Source of the DNA: Vulcanisaeta distributa JCM 11213
GTDB taxonomy: Archaea; Thermoproteota; Thermoprotei; Thermoproteales; Thermocladiaceae
Length of the DNA stretch: 64,000 nt
NCBI GenBank assembly: GCA_001316125.1
Contig: BBCS01000006.1
Span: 55,519 to 119,518, forward strand
Reading direction: 5' to 3'
The translations under genes and the position numbers were made by a program. Positions 20,256 to 31,608 of this stretch are shown here, one piece after another; position 1 is the stretch's first letter, and each line of letters begins with the position of its first letter. Below the pieces are notes generated by a model. The model worked only from the letters and a program-made list of their open reading frames with translations. It was not told the DNA's origin and made no database searches.

Positions 20256-20958
20256 CCCCACTTGGCCCTACATAACTCCCGGAATACCGGATGAGTTGTT
20301 TGAACGGATTGAGGGCATACCAATGACTAAGGAGGAGGTTAGGGCGTTGGTTATTTCTAAGCTTAGGTTAAGGGAGGACTCAAAAGTGCTAGACATCGGT
20401 TCTGGGACTGGCTCAGTTGCTGTGGAGGTAGCCCTAATAGCCAGGAGGGGGGGCTTCGTTTACGCAATCGAAAGGGATGGGAGGGCTGTAGAACTCACGC
20501 GCAGGAATGCCATGAAGTTTGGCGTGGATAACAGGGTTGTTGTAATACATGGCGAGGCGCCCGAGGCCCTGGATAAGGTACCCAATGAAGTAAATGCTGC
20601 ATTCATAGGCGGTAGTGGCGGCAGGTTGAGGGATATAATCGCCGGTGTATGCGGTAAACTAGCCGTGGGTGGTCGTTTAGTGGTTGACGCAGTAACTCTA
20701 GAGAATGCGTCGCTAGCCTTAACTACTATGGTGGAGTTAGGCTTCGTGAACGTGGAAGTCACTGAGGTCGTGATAGCCAAGGGCTTAAGGACTAGCCTAG
20801 GCACGGCAATGCTCTCGAGGAACCCAATATTCATAATAACCGGCGAGAGAAGTAGGTGCTTGTTAACCCATTCAATGGCGAGTATTAAGGAGCTATTAAG
20901 CGGTGGTGGCCATAACATGCAGGGGGGGGTGGTGGGGGGGTACCCAGGTTATACATAA
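20242..20958 (+). CDS. cbiT: Cobalt-precorrin-6B C15-methyltransferase (decarboxylating)
   Basis: Rossmann-fold SAM methyltransferase. Start ATG 20242 (or 20248) overlaps cbiD: MSSPTWPYITPGIPDELF, the CbiT N-terminus (TPGIPDxxF followed by MTKEEVRAL). The SAM site is VLDIGSGTGSVAVEVA, and AAFIGGSGGRL matches the family's (I/V)GGxGG. The end is uncertain: two long G tracts (8 at 20922-20929 and 7 at 20934-20940) lie across the junction with cbiL, and the true C-terminus probably ends near ISTKELL-GGGHNM. About 230 residues. Confidence 0.85.
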   Translation: MIMSSPTWPYITPGIPDELFERIEGIPMTKEEVRALVISKLRLREDSKVLDIGSGTGSVAVEVALIARRGGFVYAIERDGRAVELTRRNAMKFGVDNRVVVIHGEAPEALDKVPNEVNAAFIGGSGGRLRDIIAGVCGKLAVGGRLVVDAVTLENASLALTTMVELGFVNVEVTEVVIAKGLRTSLGTAMLSRNPIFIITGERSRCLLTHSMASIKELLSGGGHNMQGGVVGGYPGYT

Positions 20959-21623
20959 TCGGGCTGGGGGGGCCTGGTGATCCAGGGTTAATCACGGTTA
21001 TGGGTGCTGAGGTGCTCCGCCAAGCCAGATTAGTATTCATACCCTACTCCACCAGCAGTAGTAGGAGCCTGGCATATACCATAGTTAGTAAGTACGTTAA
21101 TTCCGACGCACAAATAGTATTCCTGGGCTTCCCCATGGTTAAGGAACCAAGTGCCGAGACTTTAATGGCTAATGCGAGGGTGATATGCGATGGGTTACGT
21201 AGGCACGGTAGTGCGGCATTCGTGGTGCTCGGCGACCCATCACTATACAGCACCTTCTATAGGGTTAAGCCATTCATTAATTGTGATTACGAGCCCATAA
21301 TCGTTCCCGGGGGGGTCTCCTCAATAATGGCCTGCGCTGCCAGAGCCGGTGTTAACCTAGCCATAGGCAGTGAATCAGTAGTCATACTCGTGAGTGACAA
21401 TACCGAGGCACTGATGAGGGCTATGGAATTCGCGGACACAATAATAGTACTTAAGGGCAATAATGACATGGGCAGTATTGCCGTACTACTTAGAGACCAC
21501 GGATACTCCGTGACTTACGCCAGGAGGTGCTATATGAATGGTGAGTTAATAATTAAGGAACCGAGCGGTGAGTTGCCTAGAGACTACTTCTCGCTTGTCA
21601 TTGCCAGAAGGATTTATAAGTAG
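20917..21623 (+). CDS. cbiL: Cobalt-precorrin-2 C20-methyltransferase
   Basis: First methylase of the cobalt-dependent pathway. The reading frame is clear from RLYIIGLGGPGDPGLITV at 20949: a SAM loop with one extra Gly, from the G7 at 20966-20972. It continues with FIPYSTSSSRS, FLGFPMVK and VLGDPSLYSTFYRV (the CbiL GD-P-x-x-Y-S-T motif), then PIIVPGGVSS and ends YFSLVIARRIYK. The proposed ATG 20917 needs one base changed in the G tracts that follow; within the uncorrected frame no start exists upstream, and the internal ATG 21000 would lose the SAM loop. About 230 residues. Confidence 0.85.
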
Positions 21624-21636
21624 GATTTACATCCTA
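21611..21636 (+). promoter_or_regulatory. TATA box plus palindromic operator before cbiF
   Basis: GATTTATAAG (21611-21620) followed by the perfect palindrome TAGGAT-TTAC-ATCCTA (21621-21636). ATG 21642 is six bases after it. The TATA box lies inside the last codons of cbiL. Confidence 0.8.
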
Positions 21637-21641
21637 TATCG

Positions 21642-22446
21642 ATGGTTGGGAAGGTCATCTTCGTTGGTGCGGGGGGCCCGGCGACCCCCGAACTCATCAC
21701 TGTGAAGGGCATGAAGTACCTACAGCAAGCCGACGTAATTATTTACGCAGGTTCCCTAGTAAACCCGGAAATACTAAAATGGGCCAGGCCTAATGCTGAG
21801 ATTCACAACAGCGCGTCAATGACTCTTGAGGAGATTGTGGACATAATGGTTAGGAGGGCCAGGGAGGATAAGCTAGTGGTTAGGCTTAAGTCAGGCGATG
21901 CGAGTATATATGGCGCACTGCTTGAGGAGGTCATAGCCCTCAGGGAGGCCGGCATACCGTATGAGGTCGTGCCTGGAGTAACGGCAGCGCTGGCCGCAGC
22001 CGCAGTCCTAGGTATTGAGCTGACCCTGCCCAAGGTGGCTCAGACGGTGATTATAACCAGGGCCTCCGCTAGGGTGCCAATGCGAGGCTCAATAAGGGAT
22101 TTCGCCGGAGCACTGCTCATAGGTGCCACAATGGCCATTTACACCGGCGTGCACCTAATTGATAAGGTGGTTAAGGAGTTGAGGGAGGCCGGCGTGCCCG
22201 ATGATACGCCAGTCACGGTGGTTTACAAGGCGACGTGGCCCGACCAAATGATAATCAGGGGGAACACTGTCCGACATCGCCGAGAAGGTAAAGAGGGCTA
22301 AGATAACCAAGGACTCCGTGATAATAGTGGGAAAGGCCGCAGACCCATCCATCCTGGACACGCCAGTGAGGTCGAGCGTCTACGATCCAAGGCACACCCA
22401 CAGCTTTAGACCAAAGCCTAAGATTGGTAACATGGATGCTGAATAG
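21642..22446 (+). CDS. cbiF: Cobalt-precorrin-4 C11-methyltransferase
   Basis: Tetrapyrrole methylase; YAGSLVNPEILKWA and RLKSGDASIYGALLEE are the CbiF signatures, followed by PYEVVPGVTAALAAAA and LPKVAQTVIITRASAR. The SAM loop reads FVGAGGPATPELIT. Removing two G from the G6 (21671-21676) and one C from the C5 (21685-21689) gives the exact consensus GAGPGDPELIT, so the two errors or mutations cancel in frame. A further break at about 22260 hides the C-terminus; corrected, the frame reads GTLSDIAEKVKRAKI and ends ...GNMDAE at TAG 22444-22446. Length about 268 residues. Confidence 0.9.
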
Positions 22447-22749
22447 AGCGGTGGGCCAAAGCGTGGAAGGCTTAATACGTGGCATCGTAGTAGGTAAAAA
22501 CGTGAGGGCATTCACCTAAGCCGAGATATGCGGAGCTAGGTTTAGGGCCCTCGTGGATAAGACTTTGATGAGGAATGTACCAATAAGGCGTAAGATCACT
22601 TAGGGGGGGGTCATTAAGCTTGGCTTATCGTATGTTAAATTAAGCCTATAGGGTGGGGGGGAGAGTTACGTAGTCGCAGAGATGATTAACGACCTGCTAG
22701 TTGACGTACTGATAGGCGTCAAGGCCTCGAAGCCATCAATTTCATAATT
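22433..22749 (+). pseudogene. Decayed coding remnant, unrecognised
   Basis: Between cbiF and the btuF promoter are about 570 bases without an intact gene. Short coding-like pieces follow one another: NRAVGQSVEGLIRGIVVGKN (from an ATG at 22436), AEICGARFRALVDKTLM, and after two G7 or longer tracts ESYVVAEMINDLLVDVLIGV, ending TAA at about 22747-22749. Each piece is stopped by a nonsense codon, not only by frameshifts, so this looks like a dying gene and not merely base-call damage. I do not recognise it. From about 22750 to 23010 I see nothing but AT-rich sequence. Confidence 0.3.
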
Positions 22750-23012
22750 AACCCAGAAACCAGGGCATTGAAAAACAGGCCTAACAGCCGTATGGTAATT
22801 ATAAAGCCCAGTAATGATTATCAGGACCAAACTTAATTATTAATCACACAATGAACAACGCAAGTCATTTTCCAGCATTAACGGTTCAATAAACCCACAA
22901 GCACTTTACATGCCATGAGGTTGTAATCCCGGATTAGTCGCTCGAAACGACCACTGTAAATTAGGGAGTAAATTTACGGCGATAATTGATGGAATTCTGC
23001 GGATGGAAAAGC

Positions 23013-23035
23013 TTTTAAATAGGATGCTTATCCTA
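23013..23035 (+). promoter_or_regulatory. TATA box plus palindromic operator before btuF
   Basis: TTTTAAAT (23013-23020) and the perfect palindrome TAGGAT-GCTT-ATCCTA (23020-23035), eight bases before ATG 23043. The sequence from the operator through CTACGTAATG is identical to that before cbiZ at 32570. Confidence 0.85.
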
Positions 23036-23042
23036 CTACGTA

Positions 23043-24165
23043 ATGCCGGGCGTCATGTCGAGGATGGGTAAGGTAACCGCAGCATTGCTCACAATAATAG
23101 TGGTGGCAATAGCCCTTATAGCGACAATAACACTGTATGAGTGTAGCGTGCATAAGTCTGTAACCCGAGTCGCCTCTTACGTCTATTACTCATCGCCCAA
23201 TTTCGAAATCGTTGGTTACAATGGTACCTCCATTACTGTTGAGAATTATGGGTCTAACGTAACCATGGAAATACCCGTCGAGAGAATCGTGGCCGACAAC
23301 ACCGTTGCCATGCAGATACTAATCGATATAGGGGGCTGAAAACACAATAGTGGGTATTGAGGGCTACGCCGCGGAGCTTCCCTGGCTCTTTGGGAACCTA
23401 ACCGCATTACCAGCCGTGAGTCAAGGTATGTGGTCGTGGAATTACGAGGAGATGGTTAACCTAAAGCCCGACCTAGTCATAGAGTGGAGTTACGGCGTCC
23501 AAACAGTGAGGAGTAAGCTTAATCCATTCGGCATTCCAGTGATTGGTTATGGACCTCAGGATAACCTATCATCATTCATATACCTCCTCGGGCTAATCAC
23601 TAACCACACAGACAATGCCGTGAATCTGATCGACTTCATTAATAATGTGCACCAGGTATTGCGGAAGGGCTTGAGCAAGGTCCTCAGTAGGTATAAGGCC
23701 TACGTAATCTTTGATTACGAATACAGCCCGTGGTTCACGTCAGGCCCCACTGGAGACCCGTATTGGGCGGCCGTCAATGCCGGCCTACAGCCATGCTTCA
23801 ATAAGTCAATGCAAGTCGAGCCCAGCGCCGTGCTCCAATGCAACCCAGACGTCATAATTGCGGTGACGTGGAGCTTAAACCCACATTCACCAAATGCCAC
23901 GGCCTACTGCGAATCAATAATTAACTCAATAAGGAGCAACCCAATACTCAATGCAACTAACGCCGTTAGGTACGGCAGGGTCATCGTGATACCCGGCTAC
24001 CTAACCGAGGGGGGGCCGCCGCAGTTAATAGTCTCGTTATACATAGCTAGCCAGGTATACCCTAGCGCCTTCGCTGGCGTTAACGCCACTCAATACCTTA
24101 ACCAATACTTCGAGGAATTCCTAAGGACTGCCGAACCAGGTGGTGTTTGGTGGTGCAGTGGGTGA
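23043..24165 (+). CDS. btuF: Corrinoid ABC transporter substrate-binding protein
   Basis: Extracytoplasmic binding protein of about 370 residues, anchored by an N-terminal hydrophobic segment (VTAALLTIIVVAIALIATI). The fold is the helical-backbone type: VERIVADNTVAMQILIDIGA, MVNLKPDLVIEW, YGPQDNLSSFIYLLGLIT and ALQCNPDVIIAVTW-like PSAVLQCNPDVIIAV. The break at 23331-23335 is a G5 for G4 (IDIGAENTIVG). The last 35 residues are preceded by VRYGRVIVIPGY, standard for this family. Corrinoid specificity is inferred from operon position with btuC, btuD and the shared operator. Confidence 0.85.
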
Positions 24166-24177
24166 GGTGGGGGATTG

Positions 24178-25203
24178 ATGGTGATTAGTGGTTTGGTGCT
24201 GTTTCCGTTAATAATTCTTGATATGGTGATTGGGGCCTATAGAGTTAATCCCATTGTTGCCTTGAAGGCAGTCATTGATGGGGGGGTGGACCCCATATTC
24301 ATTGTCCCCCCCACGATACATACCTAGTGATATGGCAAATAAGGCTTCCCGAGGCTTTGGCATCATTAATACTTGGTACATCGCTTGCATCCGCAGGCGC
24401 CGTGCTGCAGAGTATTTTGAGGAATCCGCTGGCGTCGACCTACACGCTCGGCATTTCCGCGGCTGCGGGCTTTGGGGCTGCCGTGGCCATACTCCTCGGC
24501 GCCGGCTACGTCATTAGGTATTACTTACCCGTGATAACGGAGCCGTACTTAGTAATTATTGGCGCATTTATAGCGGCATCAATGGCGGCACTACTCGTCT
24601 ACTTCCTATCCTTCATTAAGGGTGCGTCGCCGGTCACGATAATACTGGCCGGCGTAGCCGTGATGTTCGTGTTTAGCACAGGTACTTCGTTAATCCAGTA
24701 CTTCTCTGGCAACCCGGACGTAAGTCACGCCATCGTCATGTGGATGCTGGGTAGCGTAACTAACGTAACCCTTAACTACATACCCTACATGGCCCTGTCA
24801 CTACTTGCAATACCCTACTACGTATTCATCTCATGGAGACTAAACGCGCTTAATCTAGGCGACGATGTCGCCCATAGTCTTGGTGTTAATGTCAGAAATA
24901 CGAGACTGGCCGTAATGCTTGTGGCGGCATTCCAGACAGCGGCTGTGATAAGCTTCGTTGGTTTGGTGGGCTTTGTCGACTTGGTGATACCAAACATAAT
25001 GAGGATACTCATTGGTAATGACAATAGGTACTTAGTGCTAGCCTCGGCGCTCATGGCGCGACGTTACTGTACTAGCCGACGTGGTTTCAAAGGCCTTGGT
25101 GCCGCCGTACGTGATACCCATAGGTGTTGTACTTTCAATGATTGGCGCACCATACTTACTGGCTATCGTCATATCAAGGGGGACACAATATGGTTATGAG
25201 TAA
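24178..25203 (+). CDS. btuC: Corrinoid ABC transporter permease
   Basis: FecCD/BtuC-family permease of about 340 residues. IRLPEALASLILGTSLASAGAVLQ and ILRNPLASTYTLGISAAAGFGA are the family's N-terminal hallmark; PVTIILAGVAV and FVGLVGFVDLVIPNIMR follow. The first membrane segment (GLVLFPLIILDMVIGA) precedes a break at about 24300-24330. A second break at about 25055-25075 hides the true C-terminus, DVVSKALVPPYVIPIGVVLS and GAPYLLAIVISRG, ending at TAA 25201-25203. That overlaps btuD, whose ATG is 25190. Confidence 0.85.
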
Positions 25204-25957
25204 TGACGTGCTTGAAGTGAGGGATCTTACGTGTGGCTATGAGAGACCGATAATTAAGGACGTAAGCATTAACGTTAAAGATGGAGAATTGGTAGCATTA
25301 ATGGGGGCCCAACGGTGCCGGTAAGTCCACATTAATTAGGTGTATTCTGGGCATGGCTAAGGTCTTCAAGGGCTTCATTAGGATCAACGGTAGGGATGCA
25401 TTGAGGATGAGTAGACGTGAAATCGCTAGGCTCGTCTCCTACGTACCGCAGAATTATGTAGTCACGTACCCAATCGAGCATTCCACGCCGTCCTGCTGGG
25501 TAGGCTGCCGTACATGGGGGGGCTTAGACCAAGCAGGTTCGATGTCGATGTGGCCATTAATGCTATGAGAAGACTTGGCATTGAATATTTGGCTAATAAG
25601 ATGATTAGTAGGCTTAGTGGTGGTGAAGCCCAACTTGTTCACATAGCTAGGGCCATCGCGCAAGGAGGCGTTTTAATGCTTCTTGATGAACCGACGAGTA
25701 ACCTAGACCTCAAGCACCAAGTTATGGTAATGGAAGTGTTATCTAAGATAGTGCGTGAGGATGGAATTGCAGCATTAACTACAATGCATGACATAAACCT
25801 AGCCCTTAAGTATGCAGATAGGATTTACGTAATACACAATGGTAGGGTAATCGCTGAATTAAGTCCAGGCGATGTCAGTCCAAGCATTATTGAAGAGGTA
25901 TACGGCGTCAAAACCACGGTGATTGAACATAACGGTAGACCGGTGGTGATCGTATGA
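25190..25957 (+). CDS. btuD: Corrinoid ABC transporter ATPase
   Basis: Cytoplasmic ATPase of the BtuFCD importer, about 255 residues. Walker A is MGPNGAGKST once the G5 at 25302-25306 is read as G4; signature LSGGEAQLVHIARA, Walker B VLMLLDEPTSNLD, and the H-loop TTMHDINLAL. A second break at about 25480 divides YPIEVFHAVLLGRLP. Start ATG 25190 or 25196 overlaps btuC; the stop ATGA overlaps the chlID start at 25954. Confidence 0.9.
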
Positions 25958-27913
25958 GCGTCGTGTTGCCTTTCCATTCCCCGCCATCGTAGGGATGGAT
26001 AAGGCTAAGTTAGCGCTTCTTGCTGTTGCTGTTAACCCATTAATTGGCGGTGTCCTGCTTAGGGGCGATAAGGGTACTGGGAAGACCACTCTAGTTAGGT
26101 CCTTCGCTGATGTGCTTCCTGAGATCGAGGTGGTGGCCGACTGCCCATTCAACTGCGACCCACGTGACCCGCAATTGATGTGCGACTCATGCTATGCCAG
26201 GTACCAGCGAGGTGAGAGGTTGCCAGTAGCGATTAAGAAGATGAGGGTTGTTGACTTACCCCCCCTCTCAATAACTGTTGATAGGCTAATCGGCACGTTG
26301 GACATTAAGAGAGCGATAACTGAGGGCGTGAGGGCATTTCAACCTGGTCTTTTAGCCGAGGCGAATAGGAATATCCTATATATCGATGAGGTTAATCTAC
26401 TCGATGACTACATAATCGACGTACTCCTGGACGCCGTTGCCTACGGCTGGAACATCGTGGAGAGGGAGGGGGGGGTGTCCGTGAGGCATCCGGCTAGGTT
26501 CATACTGGTGGCTTCGATGAATCCCGAGGAGGGTGAGCTTAGGCCTCAGTTGCTTGACCGCTTTGGCCTAATTGTTGATGTAGAGGCCCCCAGGGACCAG
26601 AGGTTAGGGCTGAGATTGTTAGGAGGGTTGAGGAGTTCAATAGGGATCCTGAGGCTTCTATAGTAAGTGGGAGCCAGAGATCGAGAGGATTAGGGAGAGG
26701 ATCAAGAGGGCTAGGGAGTTGGTGAAAAGCATTGAGGTGCCCGAGGACCTACTCAAGCTTTTGGCTGAGACCGTAGTTAAGCTGGGCATAAGGACGAGCC
26801 GCGCCGAGATAGTCACTGTGAGGACCGCTAAGGCATTGGCGGCGTTGGAAGGTAGGACTAGGGTTACCATGGAGGACTTACAAAAAGCGATGGACTTAGC
26901 ACTACCCCACAGGCTTAAGGCTAAGCCCTTTGAAAGGCCCAAACTGCCAATACCTCCCCCAACCACTAGCTAATGATGATGCCCAGGGCGAGCAACCAAG
27001 GCAAATGGTAAAGCAGGGAAGCAGCGAATCGCAGGGTGGTGCAGATATGAAGAGGGGGGGTGAACGTGATGGTGAGGGTGCTGGGGGGGGTGGTGTAAGT
27101 AGTAATGCAGGTGGCGGCCCTAGGCATTATGGGGGTATCTGACGTTAATATTTCGGTGGAGTTTAGGAGGAATCTCGTACGTGCTGGAGACCATGAGTTG
27201 GGGTCTAGGTCCTCCTTCAGGAGGGTTGTTGGTAAGCCTCACGGCATTCCGTATATGTACCTGCCGCTTGGTGATGGGGGGGAATTAATTGATGTTGACT
27301 TAACCGCATCCATCACACATGCCGCACTTAGGGGGGTGTAGGGTTGCCGGTTAAGATTGATTTAGGGGACATAATGGTTAGGGTTAGGAGGGTTAGGGCC
27401 CCTAGGGTCTCGCTGATAATCCTAGACGCCAGCGGTAGTATGAACTTCATGAGGAGGATTGAGGCGGCGAAGGGCCTTGTGAGAAGGATAGCCGAGGAGT
27501 CCTACGTGAAGAGAAGCTACGTGGGTCTCATAAGCTTCAGGGGGGGCCGCGGCGTGGACGTGGTAATCGAGCCCACGAGAAATTACTGGCATGTGTTAAA
27601 CACACTGGAGGAGTTGCCAAGCGGTGGGGCAACGCCAATGCCGGCGGCCCTAGCATACGCCGTCAACCTAATCAAGAGACTTAACCTCAAGCTGAAGGGT
27701 GATTACTGGGCGTACGTAATAACCGATGGTAAGGCAAACGTACCCCTCATGGATGACGTCAGGGAGGAGGTCGAGAGATTCATGAGCGAATTGAGCAAAT
27801 ACGCCAAAGTAGTGATCTACGACACAAGGCCGCAGATGATCTACGACCCATCAATAAGCCACATAGACATACTCAGCAAATACGCCATCGAAGTCATCAG
27901 AGTCGGCGATTAA
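25954..27913 (+). CDS. chlID: Fused ChlI-ChlD chelatase ATPase subunit (cobalt chelatase partner)
   Basis: AAA+ and von Willebrand A halves of a chelatase in one gene, about 650 residues. AAA part: AIVGMDKAKLALLAV, Walker A RGDKGTGKTT, a four-cysteine insert (CPFNCDP, CDSCYAR), NILYIDEVNLLDDYIIDVLL and ASMNPEEGELRPQLLDRFGL. A polar linker with many G and E residues follows (about 26970-27140), then the VWA part with MIDAS DASGSMN, SFRGGRG and GGATPMPAALAYA. Frame breaks occur near 26610, 26660, 26965, 27120 and 27338. It is followed by cobN with a two-base gap, so it most likely drives CobN cobalt insertion; magnesium chelation for chlorophyll is excluded by the organism. Confidence 0.85.
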
Positions 27914-27915
27914 CT

Positions 27916-30900
27916 ATGCCAGGTGCCGTATATTACTCATTACCAGGTCAATCCTCACCGAGGAGTTCTACGAGGCATTAAACGAGGCATTGAGCGGCAT
28001 TAATGATGTAGAATTCGAAACCATATACCTGGAGAGTTACGAGGTGAATGAGGTCTCAAGCAATTAAACGCCGTGAAGAAACCAGACATCGCCCTACTAA
28101 GCCTAATGGGGGGGGACCACCCAGAACTACTAAATTACTTAAGGGATTGGCTGCGTGGGACGTCCATCATTTTTACATTAAGTACAGGCCTAGAAACTAT
28201 AATGCTCACGAGAGTTAATAATTACGAGTTGGGGGAATTGCTGGCGAGCACGTTATCCATGCGTAATAGCTCTGCCGAATCTGCGAATTATTTCGATCCA
28301 AAGACATTCTCCCGCATGCTTCATGAGGCATCTAAATCCCTTCTAGACCCTGTGACCCGATATCTTAAGGATTGGGCATTGTTAATTGATTACTGGAGAA
28401 ATTGGCGTAAGGAGAACATAATTAACATGATACGGCTAGCGACTAGGAATTACTGCGGTATAGCCATGCCGCCACCAAGACCTCCCATTGAGTTGGGGGA
28501 TTACTGGATTGAGGATGATGAGGGTAATGTGTATCACGGTATTAACGAACTTACTATGCGCAGGCGCCTTAAGGCGCCATTCATGGTACTACTGGCCTAC
28601 TCTGGGCAGTCATACGATAAGGCCAGGAAGGTAATCACTCACATAATGAGGAGGAGGGTTGACGCCATTTCACTTCTTTCCAATTACGGCTATACATTGA
28701 GGGGGGGCTTAAGGAATTGTTTAATGGTGCTGATGTCGGAGCTATACTTGATCTTCAGTGGTTTAGGCTCGTCAGGGGGGGTCGTGAGGACACCAATACA
28801 CTGCTTAAGTTCAACGTCCCCCGTCATGGTCCCGTAGTCATGTACGGTAGGGACATTGATGCGTGGACTAAGGACTCAACGGGGGGGCTCAGCCCAATCG
28901 AGGTTATATATGCCGTGGCCATGCCTGAGGTTGATGGCGTCATAGAGCCCATCCCAATAGCAGGTCTTGTTAATAAAAACGGCGTTAAGGTTATGGAGGT
29001 AATCCAGGATAGGGTTGATAGGGTCCTCAATAGGGTTGATAAGTGGTTAGCCCTCAGGCAGAGGCCTAACGCGAGTAAGAGGGTCGCCATCATAATGTAT
29101 AATTACCCACCCGGTGAGGAGAACATTGGTAGGGCCTCGTACCTCGACACACTTAGATCAGTTAAAGTACTATTAAGGAGGTTGAGGGAGGAGGGCTATG
29201 GTGTTAAGGCCATTACTGCCGAAGCTATCAAAGAGTTCTTCGTGAGAAACCCAAATTCCGGCAGGTGGTCAACCGGCACCGACTATGTGCTAGTTAATCG
29301 AATGACGTATATGGACTTACTTAATAAGTTAAGGCCGGAGCTTAGGGAGAGGATCATTAATCAGTGGGGTGAACCTCCTGGTAATATAATGGTTAAAGAC
29401 GGACACCTCGCGCTACCCGTGCTTGATCTAGGCAATGTGATAATCGTACTACAACCAAGTAGGGGGCTGGCATGAGGACCCTAACAAGATTTACCATGAC
29501 TCAGAATTATACCCGCACCATCAATATGTCGCACTGTACAGGTGGCTTGAGGAGGTCTGGCACGCCGATGCTGTTATTCATGTTGGGACACACGGCACGC
29601 TCGAGTTCCTACCTGGTAAGCAGGTCGGTCTCTCCTCCAGCTGTCCTCCAGACGCACTTCTTGGGAATTTACCAAACATATATATCTACCATGTGGTAGT
29701 CGTTGGTGAGGGCACAATCGCAAAGAGGAGGTCATACGCCGTATTAGTTAGTCACCTCTCACCAAGGATGACCGAGGCGGGCCTCAGCGATGAGCTCAGG
29801 AGGCTGCGTGATCTAATCGATGAGTATAGGGAAGCGAGCGTTATTGACCAGTCCAGGGCAGGCACGGTGCTCAAGTCCATAGAGGGCATTGCGGGTAAGT
29901 ATGGGTTAGAGGTTAAAGACCTCGATGCCCTTTATGATGAGCTTATGAGGATGGAACGCTCGGCAATGCCGTATGGGTTGAGGATCCTTGGCATGGAATT
30001 AAGCGATGATGAGGTCATTGATTACCTAACGCTGGCGTTAAGGCGTGATAGGGGGGGCTTCGTTAAATCGCTGCATAGGCTTATGGCTGAGGCAATGGGG
30101 GGGTATGACTATGACGACTTACTCGAGCACCCAGGTAAGCATGTGAATATCCTAAGGTCAATAGACGAAGGGGTTAGGAGGATTGTCAGGGCGTTAATCA
30201 TAAACGGCATTGATTCGGCAATTAAAGTGGCTGGGGGGGAATATGGGATTAAGGGTGATGATGCCAAGACCGTGCTGAATTACGCACGTGATGTAGCAGA
30301 GAGGTTAAGGTTATCACCTAAACTTGAGCTCGAGAACGTAATTAGGGCGTTGAATGGGGAATACATACCGGCCGGCGTTGGTGGCGATTACGTGTTGGAC
30401 CCCCCCGACGTCTTACCTACCGGGAGGAACTTCTACGCACTGGACCCACTTAAGATACCCAGCGATTCGGCGTTGGAGTTGGGGGCTAAGATCGCTGAGG
30501 AGAGCATTAAGAGGTACTTAGAGCAATATGGTAAGTATCCCGAGACTGTCGGCATTGTTGTTTGGGGGGGAGGCCAGGAGTCAAGGACTAGGGGGGGCGT
30601 CAGTATTGGGCAGGTGCTGCGTTACCTTGGTGTTAGGCTGGTTCATAGGCCAGGTAGTTGGGACCCTAGGCTGGAGGTGATGCCGCTTAAGGACCTCGGT
30701 AGACCTAGAATAGATGTCGTCGTGACAATGAGCGGCGTGTTCAGGGACATGTTCCCACACTTGATCTCGCTTATTAATAAGGCCGTTAAGCTCGTCGCGG
30801 AGTTGGACGAGCCGGCGAGCATGAATTACGTCCGTAAGCACTACCTCGAGTTGAGGGATAGGTACGGCGAGAAGTCATTAATAAGGACGTTCAGCGAGAG

Positions 30901-31608
30901 ACCTGGTGACTATGGGAATAAGGTCAACCACTTAATAGAGACGTCGAGATGGAGGGCGGGTATGGATATCGCCAGTGTTTATACTATGTACATGGGCTTT
31001 GGTTATGATGGTGATATGCGCGGTGCGGGCTCGAGCGAGCTCAAGGACCTATTTAAGGCATTACTGAGTAGGGTGGATATCACTAGCCAGGTTCAGTCCA
31101 GCGTTGATTACTCAATAATCGACATAGATGACTACTACGCATACCTGGGCGGCCTATCAAAGTCCGTCGAAGTATACTCAGGTAAGAGGCCCTTAGTTCT
31201 CTACACGGACCTAACCCAGGACAGACCTAGGATGATGAACGTTAGAGATGCCGTTGGGTTCTACGTGAGGACCAGGTTACTCAATCCAAAGTGGATTGAG
31301 GGTATGAGGAGGCACGGCTACATGGCGCCCAGAACATTTCGAAGCGTGTTGAGTATGTCCTCGGCCTGGCCGCGACTATGAATGCGGTGGATGATTGGGT
31401 TTGGGATAGGGTTGCGGAGACGTACGTGTTTAGTGATGAGATGAGGAGGTGGTTTATTGAGGTTAATCCATACGCATTAGAGCAAATCATCAAGAGACTG
31501 TATGAGGCGTATGAAAGGGGGGGGTTGTGGCATACGTCGGAGGACGTCATACGTAAATTAAGGGATATATACGCTGAATTGGAGGGTGTGTTGGAGGGTG
31601 TTGGTTAG
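27916..31608 (+). CDS. cobN: Cobaltochelatase large subunit (CobN/BchH family)
   Basis: Large porphyrin-binding chelatase subunit, about 1230 residues after correction. Start ATG 27916 (MPGAVYYSLPG). Family markers: VPVVMYGRDIDAWTKDS, IPIAGLV, RVAIIMYNYPPGEENIGRASYLDT, then the almost invariant HVGTHGTLEFLPGKQVGLS-x-x-C at about 29575-29640, AKRRSYAVLVSHLSP, LPTGRNFYALDPLKIP, TVGIVVWGGGQESRTRGG, ASVYTMYMGFGYDGD and DVTSQVQSSVDYSIIDIDDYYAYLGGL. Breaks lie near 27955, 28065, 28705, 28830, 29470, 29690 and 31340. The early-insertion chelatase CbiX is also present in the cluster, so both metal-insertion systems are encoded. The next gene starts on the last base of the stop codon. Confidence 0.95.
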
